Of a stretch of DNA of 64,000 nucleotides, positions 50,714 to 58,652 are shown one piece after another. Below the pieces are notes generated by a model. That model was not told the origin of the DNA, ran no database searches, and worked only from the letters and a program-made list of their open reading frames with translations. Both the position numbers and the translations under genes were made by a program. The stretch's first letter is position 1; each line of letters opens with the position of its first letter. This DNA comes from Paenalicyclobacillus ferrooxydans (GTDB taxonomy: Bacteria; Bacillota; Bacilli; Alicyclobacillales; Alicyclobacillaceae), in the NCBI RefSeq assembly GCF_001399675.1, contig NZ_LJCO01000008.1, positions 310,001-374,000 on the forward strand, given 5' to 3'.

Positions 50714-53269
50714 ATGCAACCACCGACAATCATACCCGGTTCGAGCATCATGCACGGATTGGGGATTATCCCAGGGGCAGTCTGGATCGTGCTTGGTACA
50801 GGGCTGGTTGTCTTCTTCTTTTACAAATTCCTCTATAAAGCATTGGGGTTAGGTGCCACAATCGCTGGTGTCCTCGTTCTTGGTGGCTTGGGTTTTGGTC
50901 TGGTACGTATTCATCAGGCTGTGGTGCGTTGGCAATCGTCGCTTATCCATCCGACACAACATGCCGAGCGTACACCTGTGAACGGGGCAAACAGTGTAGA
51001 CTTCCTTCATCCACAGTTTCAGATGCAAAGTGTGTTCCCCAACCTGAATTCGATGAATCCATTGGCTCATCAGAGTCCTTGGCTCATTGCCGCCGTCATC
51101 CTCATTGCAATCATGACCGCGGTGACGTTTCTTACATATCGAATGATGTCACCCAGGGCGCGAACCAACCTTCTTCATCGTTGTAGGACAGCCAGTGCCT
51201 CTACCGTACAGAAACGAGATCGGGAAGATGGGGACTACGCGCTGGCTGACATCGAGATTGGGGTTCGAAAAGATAATGGTCGGTCGATTGTATTAGAGGG
51301 GCGAGATCGCTTTCTTCACACACTGGTTGTCGGGAGTACGGGAACTGGGAAGACCAGCCGTATTTTGACGAAGGGCGTGTATCAGGACATCCGCAGAATG
51401 GCTGACGGAAATCCGATGGACGTGATTGTTCTCGATCCCGATGGAGGATTTGCACAGAGTGCACTCGACTTCGCAACAAAGCTTGGCGTAAAGCGAGACG
51501 TTATCGACCTACGGGGAGGATCGGGGCATGTCAGCACGGTGTCTTTCAATCCATTTTCAGGCGGGGATATCGCGGATATCGTGGATAACGTCCGCGTTGT
51601 GCTGAAGGAGCAGATGGGCGAGCAGGACTCATTTTTTCAGAATGCCCAGGACGATCTCGTTCGTACGGTTATACAGGTCCAAGTGCCACTTTGGCCGGAG
51701 ACGGACTTCGTTCAATTTGCAGAGCTTGTCACGGACCCTGTACATTTTCGCACGGTGTGTACGATGGTGTATGACCATGCACTGGGGCGAACAGCAGAGC
51801 ATGGCAAGGGAAAGAAGGACGATGGTGGCAGCCTTTCAGACTTGTGGGCGCATGAACGACCGTATATCGAGGCTCGATATGATGACATGGAGGAGCACCA
51901 TCGCAGCTTGGTGTTATCCGCCGCACGCTCATTCCTCATGGACACACGAACAGAGGCCAAATTGGAGCACCTGGAGAAAATCACGAAGGGACTCAAAATT
52001 GTTGTCAACGAGCTCGCGACCAATGAGCGAATGCGGCAGGTTCTGCGCCGAGGCGAACTACCGATGTTTGATTTTCAGTCGTTCTTTCGGGCGGGCAAAG
52101 AAGAGCCTGGTCGGTTAATTGTCGTCATTACCGGCAACCGCACGTTTGGCAAACTGTTCGGGAAGCTGTTCCTCATCACCATGAAGACGTACGCGCTGAG
52201 TCGAGATGGTAGTGAGTGGACACGCCGGCCAGTGTATTTATACGCTGACGAGTTTTCAGTGTTCGGAACCGATTCGTTTATTGAGGCGTTCTCACAGATC
52301 CGGAAATATCGGGTCGCCATGATGCTGGCCATTCAAGCGCGATCACAGTTACAAGATGTGAGTAAAAAGTTTCTTGAAGTCGTGGAGGGGAACTGTCGTA
52401 ACAAGATTGTCTTTCCCGCACCATCCTCGAATGACGCAAAGTTTTTTGAGGACGCACTTGGTACGGTGGTCAATGTCAAAGAAACGAAAATGGAGAATAA
52501 GCTAAATTGGTTTTGGTTTGACAACCGCAATATTGACCGACGAGTGAGTGCAAGGGAAGAGGTGGATCCGCGTTTTCGGATTGAGGACTTGTCGTATGGC
52601 CTCACTAAAGATGAAGCCGTATTCTTGTTGACCCTTGATAACCAGGCTCAGGTGCCATTTATCGGTTATACATCGGTGGCCGATACTTGGGCCAAGCAAA
52701 AGCGGGGATTTCTAAGTTCACCATCAGACGCTGGCAGACCCGGTACTACTCACTTGTTCCTGCGATTGAGGCGGAGTGAAGTTAAGCTCACTCCGTTAGG
52801 CTTAGTACAAGGAGGTCTGGAGGAAGCAGCGTCTGATTTATCGACCACGAACGTGGCATTACATACGTTGGATGCGACGGCTTTGGGAGAAACATCGTTT
52901 GTGAAACCGACGGCGAACCCGAATGAGGTGATACACGTGCAAGCCTTGGCGACGACGGATCCATACGAATCCGTTGAGGAAGATATGGGCAGACAACAGG
53001 AGTTGGATGTTGACCCGTTAGAGATGGCCAATTTGATGGAGAACGTTGCATCAATACATCACACGAAAAATGAGAGCGGTCAGGAGCAAGCCACCTCATC
53101 TGTGCATCGATTCGATTTGCGTCGGCGAGAAACACCACCTGACGTCCCTAGCGAATGTCGACAGGGGAAACAGTGCCCGGATTGCCAGGAGGCCTATCTT
53201 GAGTTGACACCCGATGAGCGAAAGTGGCGTTGCCCGAAGTGTGGATTTAACCGTAAAAATCGCATGTAG
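50714..53269 (+). CDS. virD4: VirD4/TraG-type coupling protein with C-terminal zinc ribbon
   Basis: An 851-residue conjugation coupling ATPase behind GGGAAGGGG. Two N-terminal membrane regions (VWIVLGTGLVVFFFYKFLYK and LIAAVILIAIMTAVTFLTYR) precede the ATPase domain with Walker A VGSTGTGKTSRILT (near residue 208) and Walker B YLYADEFSVFG (near 508). It feeds the relaxosome to the T4SS. The last 30 residues form a zinc ribbon, CPDCQEAYLELTPDERKWRC followed by PKCG; this is uncommon in VirD4 and may recognise DNA or the relaxase. Confidence 0.93.
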   Translation: MQPPTIIPGSSIMHGLGIIPGAVWIVLGTGLVVFFFYKFLYKALGLGATIAGVLVLGGLGFGLVRIHQAVVRWQSSLIHPTQHAERTPVNGANSVDFLHPQFQMQSVFPNLNSMNPLAHQSPWLIAAVILIAIMTAVTFLTYRMMSPRARTNLLHRCRTASASTVQKRDREDGDYALADIEIGVRKDNGRSIVLEGRDRFLHTLVVGSTGTGKTSRILTKGVYQDIRRMADGNPMDVIVLDPDGGFAQSALDFATKLGVKRDVIDLRGGSGHVSTVSFNPFSGGDIADIVDNVRVVLKEQMGEQDSFFQNAQDDLVRTVIQVQVPLWPETDFVQFAELVTDPVHFRTVCTMVYDHALGRTAEHGKGKKDDGGSLSDLWAHERPYIEARYDDMEEHHRSLVLSAARSFLMDTRTEAKLEHLEKITKGLKIVVNELATNERMRQVLRRGELPMFDFQSFFRAGKEEPGRLIVVITGNRTFGKLFGKLFLITMKTYALSRDGSEWTRRPVYLYADEFSVFGTDSFIEAFSQIRKYRVAMMLAIQARSQLQDVSKKFLEVVEGNCRNKIVFPAPSSNDAKFFEDALGTVVNVKETKMENKLNWFWFDNRNIDRRVSAREEVDPRFRIEDLSYGLTKDEAVFLLTLDNQAQVPFIGYTSVADTWAKQKRGFLSSPSDAGRPGTTHLFLRLRRSEVKLTPLGLVQGGLEEAASDLSTTNVALHTLDATALGETSFVKPTANPNEVIHVQALATTDPYESVEEDMGRQQELDVDPLEMANLMENVASIHHTKNESGQEQATSSVHRFDLRRRETPPDVPSECRQGKQCPDCQEAYLELTPDERKWRCPKCGFNRKNRM

Positions 53270-53270
53270 G

Positions 53271-53314
53271 TGGCACGATTTTGGCACGATTCCTATTCCT
53301 CTAAGTGTTACCGT
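53271..53314 (+). promoter_or_regulatory. TGGCAC-type promoter of the S1-domain gene
   Basis: Perfect TGGCAC hexamers at 53271 and 53282 and TACCGT at 53309-53314, preceded by TGT (extended -10). It starts directly after the virD4 stop and ends 41 nt before ATG 53355. Confidence 0.75.
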
Positions 53315-53354
53315 GACGAAAGATGCCACAGTCAGTACCGAGAGGAGAATGTAA

Positions 53355-54179
53355 ATGGAAAACAGCCAGGTCATATACGTGAATACCCTCGCTGAAGGGG
53401 CGCTGCTGGGGAACCCGGAAGAGATTGCGGACAAACAGCTTCCAGCGGTGGCTAAGGCATGGAAGAAAAGTGCAGCGGTCGCACACTATCGCCTGTTTGG
53501 TACGGAGTCGGTGTCACTACGTGGGGAACGCAAGAAGTTTCTGATCGGAGACATCGGTTCAGCGAAAATCATCTTGCCGATGGAAGAGGAATATTCAGGT
53601 GTAGCCGCTGCGGATAACCCGGAGCGCTTGCTCAATTATTGGATTTCAGCCGTCATCGATGACTTTGACCTAGAAGACGAAGCGAATCCGGTTCTTGTCC
53701 TCAATCGTAAAAAGGCGCTTGAGCGTCTGCGTGAAATCAATGCACGACGAGTGGTTGAGGGCGGACAAGTCTATGGTGTCATTCAAGCTGAAATTCGCGG
53801 TGGATACATCATGAATGTGGCAGGCTATCAGGCTTTGATGCCGCGATCGTTTTATGATTGGGATACGAACCTCGTAGGACACATCGGCGAAGGATTTAAT
53901 GTTCAAGTGGTGTCGATAGGCAACAACGGTCCCCTTGTTTCACGTCGCGATTTGTTGCCGAATCCCTTTCATGCAGTTGGTGATCGGATTCAACGGGGGG
54001 CTCGGCTGAGAGCCAGAATCACGCACGTCTATAACGGCCTTTTCAAGGCGGAAATTAGACCCGGCGTTCGTATCAGTATATCGACGCCTAGGATGTACCG
54101 GCTGTTACATGTGGGAGATGAGGTGATGGTGGAGGTCAAGGGGAAGAATCGGCGCGAGTTTTATGGGGTTGTGATTTGA
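53355..54179 (+). CDS. S1-domain RNA-binding-like protein
   Basis: A 274-residue soluble protein behind GAGAGGAGA. Residues about 130-200 read GGQVYGVIQAEIRGGYIMNV then GYQALMPRSFYDWDTNLVGH and FNVQVVSIGN, the strand order of an S1/OB fold as in ribosomal protein S1. A second partial OB-like segment follows (GARLRARITHVYNGLFKAEI to DEVMVEVKGKNRREFYGVVI). It probably binds RNA or single-stranded DNA. It has its own TGGCAC promoter and a terminator, so it is a single-gene unit of the transfer regulon. Confidence 0.72.
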   Translation: MENSQVIYVNTLAEGALLGNPEEIADKQLPAVAKAWKKSAAVAHYRLFGTESVSLRGERKKFLIGDIGSAKIILPMEEEYSGVAAADNPERLLNYWISAVIDDFDLEDEANPVLVLNRKKALERLREINARRVVEGGQVYGVIQAEIRGGYIMNVAGYQALMPRSFYDWDTNLVGHIGEGFNVQVVSIGNNGPLVSRRDLLPNPFHAVGDRIQRGARLRARITHVYNGLFKAEIRPGVRISISTPRMYRLLHVGDEVMVEVKGKNRREFYGVVI

Positions 54180-54238
54180 AAAGGGTTGCAGTAAAGATAT
54201 TAGTGAAATCCATCGTGACTATCATAGATTTACATAAC

Positions 54239-54276
54239 TACTCGCCACTACTCTCCATACTGAAGTGGCGAGTTTT
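54239..54276 (+). terminator. Terminator after the S1-domain gene
   Basis: ACTCGCCACT pairs perfectly with AGTGGCGAGT across a 14-base loop, followed by TTT. It marks the right border of the transfer genes before the defence genes. Confidence 0.88.
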
Positions 54277-54437
54277 GATGTGCCCAAATTCTCACTTATA
54301 GCCTGAACACTCGATCTGGACATATATGGCCTTAGGACAACGTGGCCAATCGGACTCATAATCCATTGTGTCTGGTAGATATGATAAAATGAATGCGAAC
54401 AGACGTTTGTGTTTTAGCTATGCGTGGGGGTGGGTTC

Positions 54438-55160
54438 ATGTCATTCAGCATGACTGAAGCAAAAAGGCTGGTTAAAGAGCATTTTGATCGTGCGCGTGGG
54501 AAAATGCTCATGGCAAAGAGTATGACGGACAGTTTCAAAATGGCCGAACCTATATCCGACGTTGTTCCGGGCTATCATGCAAAAGAGATGGAGTTCGGTG
54601 ACTACGAAAAGGACAACTATACTGCACTTTTCATCGACATCCGAAACTCAACAAAGCGTGCTCATCGAATTGGAGCAGAAAAAACATTTCTGTCTCTACA
54701 TGCCTTCTTTCCGGGAGTAGCATACACCATTGAGGAATTTGGTGGATATGTGATGGACTTCATGGGTGATGGTGTGATGGCGTTTTTTGGTGGAAAAGAA
54801 TCTGAAATGAATAAGTCTTGGGCTGCTCAACAAGCTGGGACGTGCGGATTGAAACTAATTGATGTTGTGCAAAACGCAGTGAATCCCGTGCTGAAAGACG
54901 GGGGCATAGACTGGCTTTTTCAATGCGGCGTTGGAATAGATCACGGTTCAGTGGTTGTTACGAAAATTGGTACCTACGACAACTACGATGTGAAAGCGTT
55001 TGGTGATTGCATCAACAAGGCCAGCAAGTATTCTGACGGAACAGATTCAGTCGTGGTAAGTCAACAAATTAAAGATTTGTGGCCAACCAGCGAGGGTGGA
55101 AAAATGAGGTTTCACAAGTTAGGACACAGTGACGGGTATGAAGTGAGAAGGGAAGAGTAG
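54438..55160 (+). CDS. Pycsar-type class III nucleotidyl cyclase
   Basis: A 240-residue protein from ATG 54438 behind GGGGGTGGG. The class III cyclase domain is clear: TALFIDIRNSTKRAHRIGAE (metal Asp), GYVMDFMGDGVMAFFGG (second metal Asp) and YDVKAFGDCINKASKYS (transition-state region). It stands directly before a membrane protein of the PycTM type. In Pycsar anti-phage systems the cyclase makes cCMP or cUMP upon infection and the partner kills the cell. The nucleotide made here cannot be predicted with confidence. Confidence 0.8.
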   Translation: MSFSMTEAKRLVKEHFDRARGKMLMAKSMTDSFKMAEPISDVVPGYHAKEMEFGDYEKDNYTALFIDIRNSTKRAHRIGAEKTFLSLHAFFPGVAYTIEEFGGYVMDFMGDGVMAFFGGKESEMNKSWAAQQAGTCGLKLIDVVQNAVNPVLKDGGIDWLFQCGVGIDHGSVVVTKIGTYDNYDVKAFGDCINKASKYSDGTDSVVVSQQIKDLWPTSEGGKMRFHKLGHSDGYEVRREE

Positions 55161-55161
55161 C

Positions 55162-55785
55162 ATGGGGCAAACTAGCCCGCCAAGTTTCAATGTTTCTTCG
55201 GAGGCAATTGAATTTCTTTATAAAGCCATTGAAGATACGCAGAACACAATTCGGTTCACGGATACCAAGGCGGGCGTTGTTATCGTCAGCAGCGGAATCA
55301 TCGCGGGGTATTTCCTTGAATTAGTAACTCCCCTGCTCAAGCATATTCAGACGAGGCATCCATTGGTTTTGTCTATCGTTGTGGCCATAGGGATATTTAG
55401 CTTATTTGCAATTGTTGTGACTATCTTATCAAGTCTCCGCTCTATCTCGCCTATTTTGGATGCCAGTTGTCATGTTAAGGCCGATGGAGTAGCGAGTCAA
55501 ATTCCGTTTTCAATAAACGCAGCACCTAAGATGGGATTTTTCGATTTGTTTCGTGAAAGACGCAAGTCATCACTCACTATGAGCGTGAGGGAGTTATTGC
55601 AGAAAGCTTCAGGTGATACATTGAGTCAAGAAATATCTAAGACACTGGCATTTGAATTGCTGAAGTTATCGTACATTCGTGACAAGAAGGTGTTTCGTAC
55701 CAGTCGGTCAATTTTATGGCTCGTGATTAGCATGTTTTCAATTATCGCATTTTCGATTGCCTTGAGGTTTTTGGGCTGGATATAA
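55162..55785 (+). CDS. Pycsar effector-like membrane protein (PycTM type)
   Basis: A 207-residue protein one base after the cyclase. The N-terminal part, FLYKAIEDTQNTIRFTDTKA, has the D-T-K-A motif seen before the first helix in PycTM effectors. Two helices follow (AGVVIVSSGIIAGYFLELV; LSIVVAIGIFSLFAIVVTIL), then a soluble middle part and a C-terminal helix (WLVISMFSIIAFSIALRFLG). On cyclic nucleotide binding such proteins damage the membrane. Tight pairing with the cyclase supports the assignment. Confidence 0.78.
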   Translation: MGQTSPPSFNVSSEAIEFLYKAIEDTQNTIRFTDTKAGVVIVSSGIIAGYFLELVTPLLKHIQTRHPLVLSIVVAIGIFSLFAIVVTILSSLRSISPILDASCHVKADGVASQIPFSINAAPKMGFFDLFRERRKSSLTMSVRELLQKASGDTLSQEISKTLAFELLKLSYIRDKKVFRTSRSILWLVISMFSIIAFSIALRFLGWI

Positions 55786-55788
55786 GAT

Positions 55789-55809
55789 GTCCCGGAGGAT
55801 TTCCGGGAC
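55789..55809. terminator. Stem-loop between convergent defence operons
   Basis: GTCCCGG pairs with TCCGGGAC around a short loop between the Pycsar effector stop and the 3' end of the convergent restriction gene. No T tract, so termination strength is uncertain. Confidence 0.6.
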
Positions 55810-55825
55810 ACTGGAATACCTTGAC

Positions 55826-56590
55826 TTATGAACCGACGATATGACCGACCAACGAGCGAACGAAAGTGTACATGGTCAAGTCGTCAGACGGTTCGCCGTA
55901 ATTCCCTTCCGGCCCGAAACTTTTATTTGACATGAGAAACGCCGCAGCCGTATAGTTTCGCTCCAACAAGAGTTTCTTGCAAAACAACTCATACCGTTGT
56001 GCGTAGGATGTATCTCGAAACTCCTCAAAGACGTTGAAATGAGGTTCGGCCACCCGAACAGGCACCGTTGACTTTGGGGACTCTTCCAAAACCATCAGAT
56101 AGCCTAACCACGGTGAAGGTGCGGAATCACCAAAAGCTCCTTCACGGTAAGCCGTCAGAATGTCCAGCGAACTGCCCATCGCCTCTTCAGTGCGGTTATT
56201 AAAATTGTTACCGAATGAACCAACTTGTGATTTCAGTTCCACCGCTGCAATCAATCGTTTTTCTCCCGATTGCTGTTGCCGAACTACGACCAAATCCCAT
56301 TGCTTTGATGGGCGATAGAACCCCGGCAACTCTAGCTTTCCAGACGTGAATATCTCGTCCTCAGTTACCCCGTTTTTCAACAGAATCCACCTAAGCACTT
56401 CCAAGAAACCATCTAACTGTTTACCGCCCGTAACTGCGCCGCGTGTGCCTTGATTTTGCACGCCGCGATCCATGTTTTTCCCTTGCTGTGATAAGCGGGT
56501 TGTCCAAAAAAAGCGGATGGCTTCCTTGGTTCGTTCGTCTAGTTCATCTTTTGCTGGAATGAAGATGTTCAAAGCGTGTTCCTCCGTCAA
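55826..56590 (-). CDS. PaeR7I-like type II restriction endonuclease
   Basis: A 254-residue protein from TTG 56590, overlapping the methylase stop by 4 nt. Family features are RGVQNQGTRGAVTGGKQLDG near residue 45, a catalytic-type segment with WDLVVVRQQQSGEKRLIAAV then ELKSQVGSFGNNFNNRTEEA (the E-x-K core of a PD-(D/E)XK nuclease). PaeR7I/XhoI enzymes cut CTCGAG. Specificity here is inferred from family resemblance. No ribosome binding site precedes the TTG, so translation is probably coupled to the methylase. Confidence 0.82.
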   Translation of the reverse strand: MTEEHALNIFIPAKDELDERTKEAIRFFWTTRLSQQGKNMDRGVQNQGTRGAVTGGKQLDGFLEVLRWILLKNGVTEDEIFTSGKLELPGFYRPSKQWDLVVVRQQQSGEKRLIAAVELKSQVGSFGNNFNNRTEEAMGSSLDILTAYREGAFGDSAPSPWLGYLMVLEESPKSTVPVRVAEPHFNVFEEFRDTSYAQRYELFCKKLLLERNYTAAAFLMSNKSFGPEGNYGEPSDDLTMYTFVRSLVGHIVGS

Positions 56591-58296
56591 ACTACAGTTT
56601 TGCGAATTACTTCTAGGTCTGAATCCGTCAAACCGTAAATTTCAGCAACAAGTCGATCTAATGTCTCTTTGTCCGCCATTAAAGCTGGATTTTTCAGTGC
56701 AACTAGCTGCTCATCGGTGATGGAATCAAGCATAGGAAGATGGATTCGGCGAAGGTATTGAGCTTGATACCTTAGAAAATCGCCACGCATCTTGACCGCA
56801 TATGACCAGATAAAGAACCGAACCACAGATGAGAGCAGAATGGCACGCAACGCATCAATGTCCCACTTTCCCGGTAACACGTAATACAAGTTGTGGTGCG
56901 GGTAGTAGCGACCTTCATCCTTTACGATGTGGTTATCCGCCTTCACATCTGGAATCAGTAACTTCGGCGTACCAACCAGTTCAGGATAAATTCGATCAAT
57001 CGTCCTGTACCATTTTGCACCCGATTTTTTCGCCACGTTGCGGTTCTTTACAACTTCTCCATGTATGTCAAAGTACCTCTTCAACTTTGGATACTCGTCC
57101 AAATCAATAAGAGAACCGTCTGACATGAACGGGTTGATAACGTACTTGCCACTCCATCGTATCTCGCCGCTGGCAATGTCACGTGTCGTCACGATTGGCA
57201 GTAGAGCCTCCGCCTCAATGTCGATGTCTTGCTTTGTAGGATTTACTATATAAACCCGGTCAGCACCAGTTGCAACGCCGATTCCAACTTTGATACCGTG
57301 CGTTTCGTCCTCGATTAGCGGGTGTTCCGCCTCCAACTTGCGTAAGACGGCGTGGTGGTCGGCTGATTCTAAAATCCACGGCGCATCACCCGTTACCCAA
57401 TAATCGAAGCGATGAGATACAATGCCGTCGTTGGAACTTGCCTGCTCTTCATTTAGGAGAACTCTACGAGCCTTGTCGCATGAATCTTCATCGACTGTCT
57501 CCATAGACAGTACGTGAACCGATTCATCATCACTGGAATCAAAAATGACGAAAATCGCGGGATAGGCAGATACATCGTCTGCGAAAGGGCTGGTTTTGTG
57601 CATGTCGATAATGTACTTCAATTGATAATTCGAAACGATAAAATCCCTCAACCGCTTCCCATAGCGATTCCGCATAAAACGGTCAGCACAAATGAACGAC
57701 AATGAGCCATTAGTGGTTAAGAGTTCCAAACTATGCTGTATAAAAGGGACATATAAATCTGCACGGTCGTAGATGGTTGAGTACAGCGACCGATATAGAC
57801 TCATCTTTGCATCTGGGATGAGTTCTTGCCGAACATATGGTGGATTGCCAACCACGTAGTCAAATCGAGAGTTTCCATATTCGTCTGAAGACAGTAAATC
57901 CCTGTTCCAGAGTAGGAAATCCTCGCATACTAGCCACTTGTCTAGGAGTTGAGTAATTTCGATGTTGGTAAGGCCGTGGCTACTCATCACAGTTTTCAAA
58001 TTTTGTTTACACAATCCTTGAGCCTGTGGATTTATTTCTATTCCACGAATGCACGAAGACAAGGCTTCGACCGTATCTCGGATGCTTCCATTGCGCTTTT
58101 TGTACGATGAAAGCAACCGCGAGACAGCTTGAATCAAAAAGGCACCATCCCCGGCTGATGGATCAAGCAACCGTTGAGTAAATAGGGGTTTATCAACCGT
58201 ATACCCAACAAGATCAAGTATTAAATTTACGACCTCTGGATTGGTGTACACTGCCCCATGAAGCTTTTGGAAAATAGGGTCTTGAGTATCAAGCAA
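56587..58296 (-). CDS. PaeR7I-like adenine-specific DNA methyltransferase
   Basis: A 569-residue N6-adenine methylase from TTG 58296 behind GGGAGG. The SAM-binding region is LLDPSAGDGAFLIQAVSRLL and the catalytic motif IV is VVGNPPYVRQEL (NPPY). The C-terminal part is a target recognition domain. It would methylate the sequence cut by the nuclease gene that follows and overlaps it. Type II methylase and nuclease in this order with a TTGA overlap form a compact selfish module. Confidence 0.88.
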   Translation of the reverse strand: MLDTQDPIFQKLHGAVYTNPEVVNLILDLVGYTVDKPLFTQRLLDPSAGDGAFLIQAVSRLLSSYKKRNGSIRDTVEALSSCIRGIEINPQAQGLCKQNLKTVMSSHGLTNIEITQLLDKWLVCEDFLLWNRDLLSSDEYGNSRFDYVVGNPPYVRQELIPDAKMSLYRSLYSTIYDRADLYVPFIQHSLELLTTNGSLSFICADRFMRNRYGKRLRDFIVSNYQLKYIIDMHKTSPFADDVSAYPAIFVIFDSSDDESVHVLSMETVDEDSCDKARRVLLNEEQASSNDGIVSHRFDYWVTGDAPWILESADHHAVLRKLEAEHPLIEDETHGIKVGIGVATGADRVYIVNPTKQDIDIEAEALLPIVTTRDIASGEIRWSGKYVINPFMSDGSLIDLDEYPKLKRYFDIHGEVVKNRNVAKKSGAKWYRTIDRIYPELVGTPKLLIPDVKADNHIVKDEGRYYPHHNLYYVLPGKWDIDALRAILLSSVVRFFIWSYAVKMRGDFLRYQAQYLRRIHLPMLDSITDEQLVALKNPALMADKETLDRLVAEIYGLTDSDLEVIRKTVV

Positions 58297-58596
58297 TTGA
58301 AGTGGCCTCCCATGTAAAAACTATAGTGAATTGTAACACGGTCTCTCAGCAGAGTGCGTAGCTAGAAGAACCACGTCTACGGCAGTTCATATTTTGAGAA
58401 TACAGAGACTGCGGAAATACGTCGATAATTTGGAGGGGATTTCGTAATACGAGTGAAAAAGTTTTTTCCTCAATAGAAGAATTTCACGCGGTTTCAATGG
58501 AGGAATTCGGAAACACTCATCGAATAGGAAACGGGAAGAGACAAATCAAGCGCGTAACCTCCTTCGGGAGGCCGCTTCGGGATAGGTACAGTGTAT

Positions 58597-58625
58597 AGCC
58601 TCTTCGTCATAATGGCGGAGGGGCT
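58597..58625 (+). promoter_or_regulatory. Hairpin upstream of the second GGDEF gene
   Basis: AGCCTCTTCGTC pairs with GGCGGAGGGGCT (with several G-T pairs), followed by TTTGTG. It lies in the 350-bp intergenic region between the methylase start and the GGDEF gene; a smaller CCTCCTTCGGGAGG hairpin lies just upstream. Terminator-like or attenuator-like. No c-di-GMP riboswitch signature was seen. Confidence 0.5.
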
Positions 58626-58652
58626 TTGTGATGTTTTAAGGGGGTGACTCGG

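Noticed and set aside
3102-53314. TGGCAC-N5-TGGC sites as sigma-54 (-24/-12) promoters
   Set aside because: The GG and GC spacing would fit, but the base before the -12 GC is G instead of T in all sites, the first hexamer tolerates TGA, and a TAnnnT -10 occurs at a fixed distance in all eleven, which sigma-54 promoters do not need.
58300-58650. Cyclic di-GMP riboswitch in front of the second GGDEF gene
   Set aside because: The region has hairpins but no conserved GCAAA or CAAAGC-type core of GEMM riboswitches.
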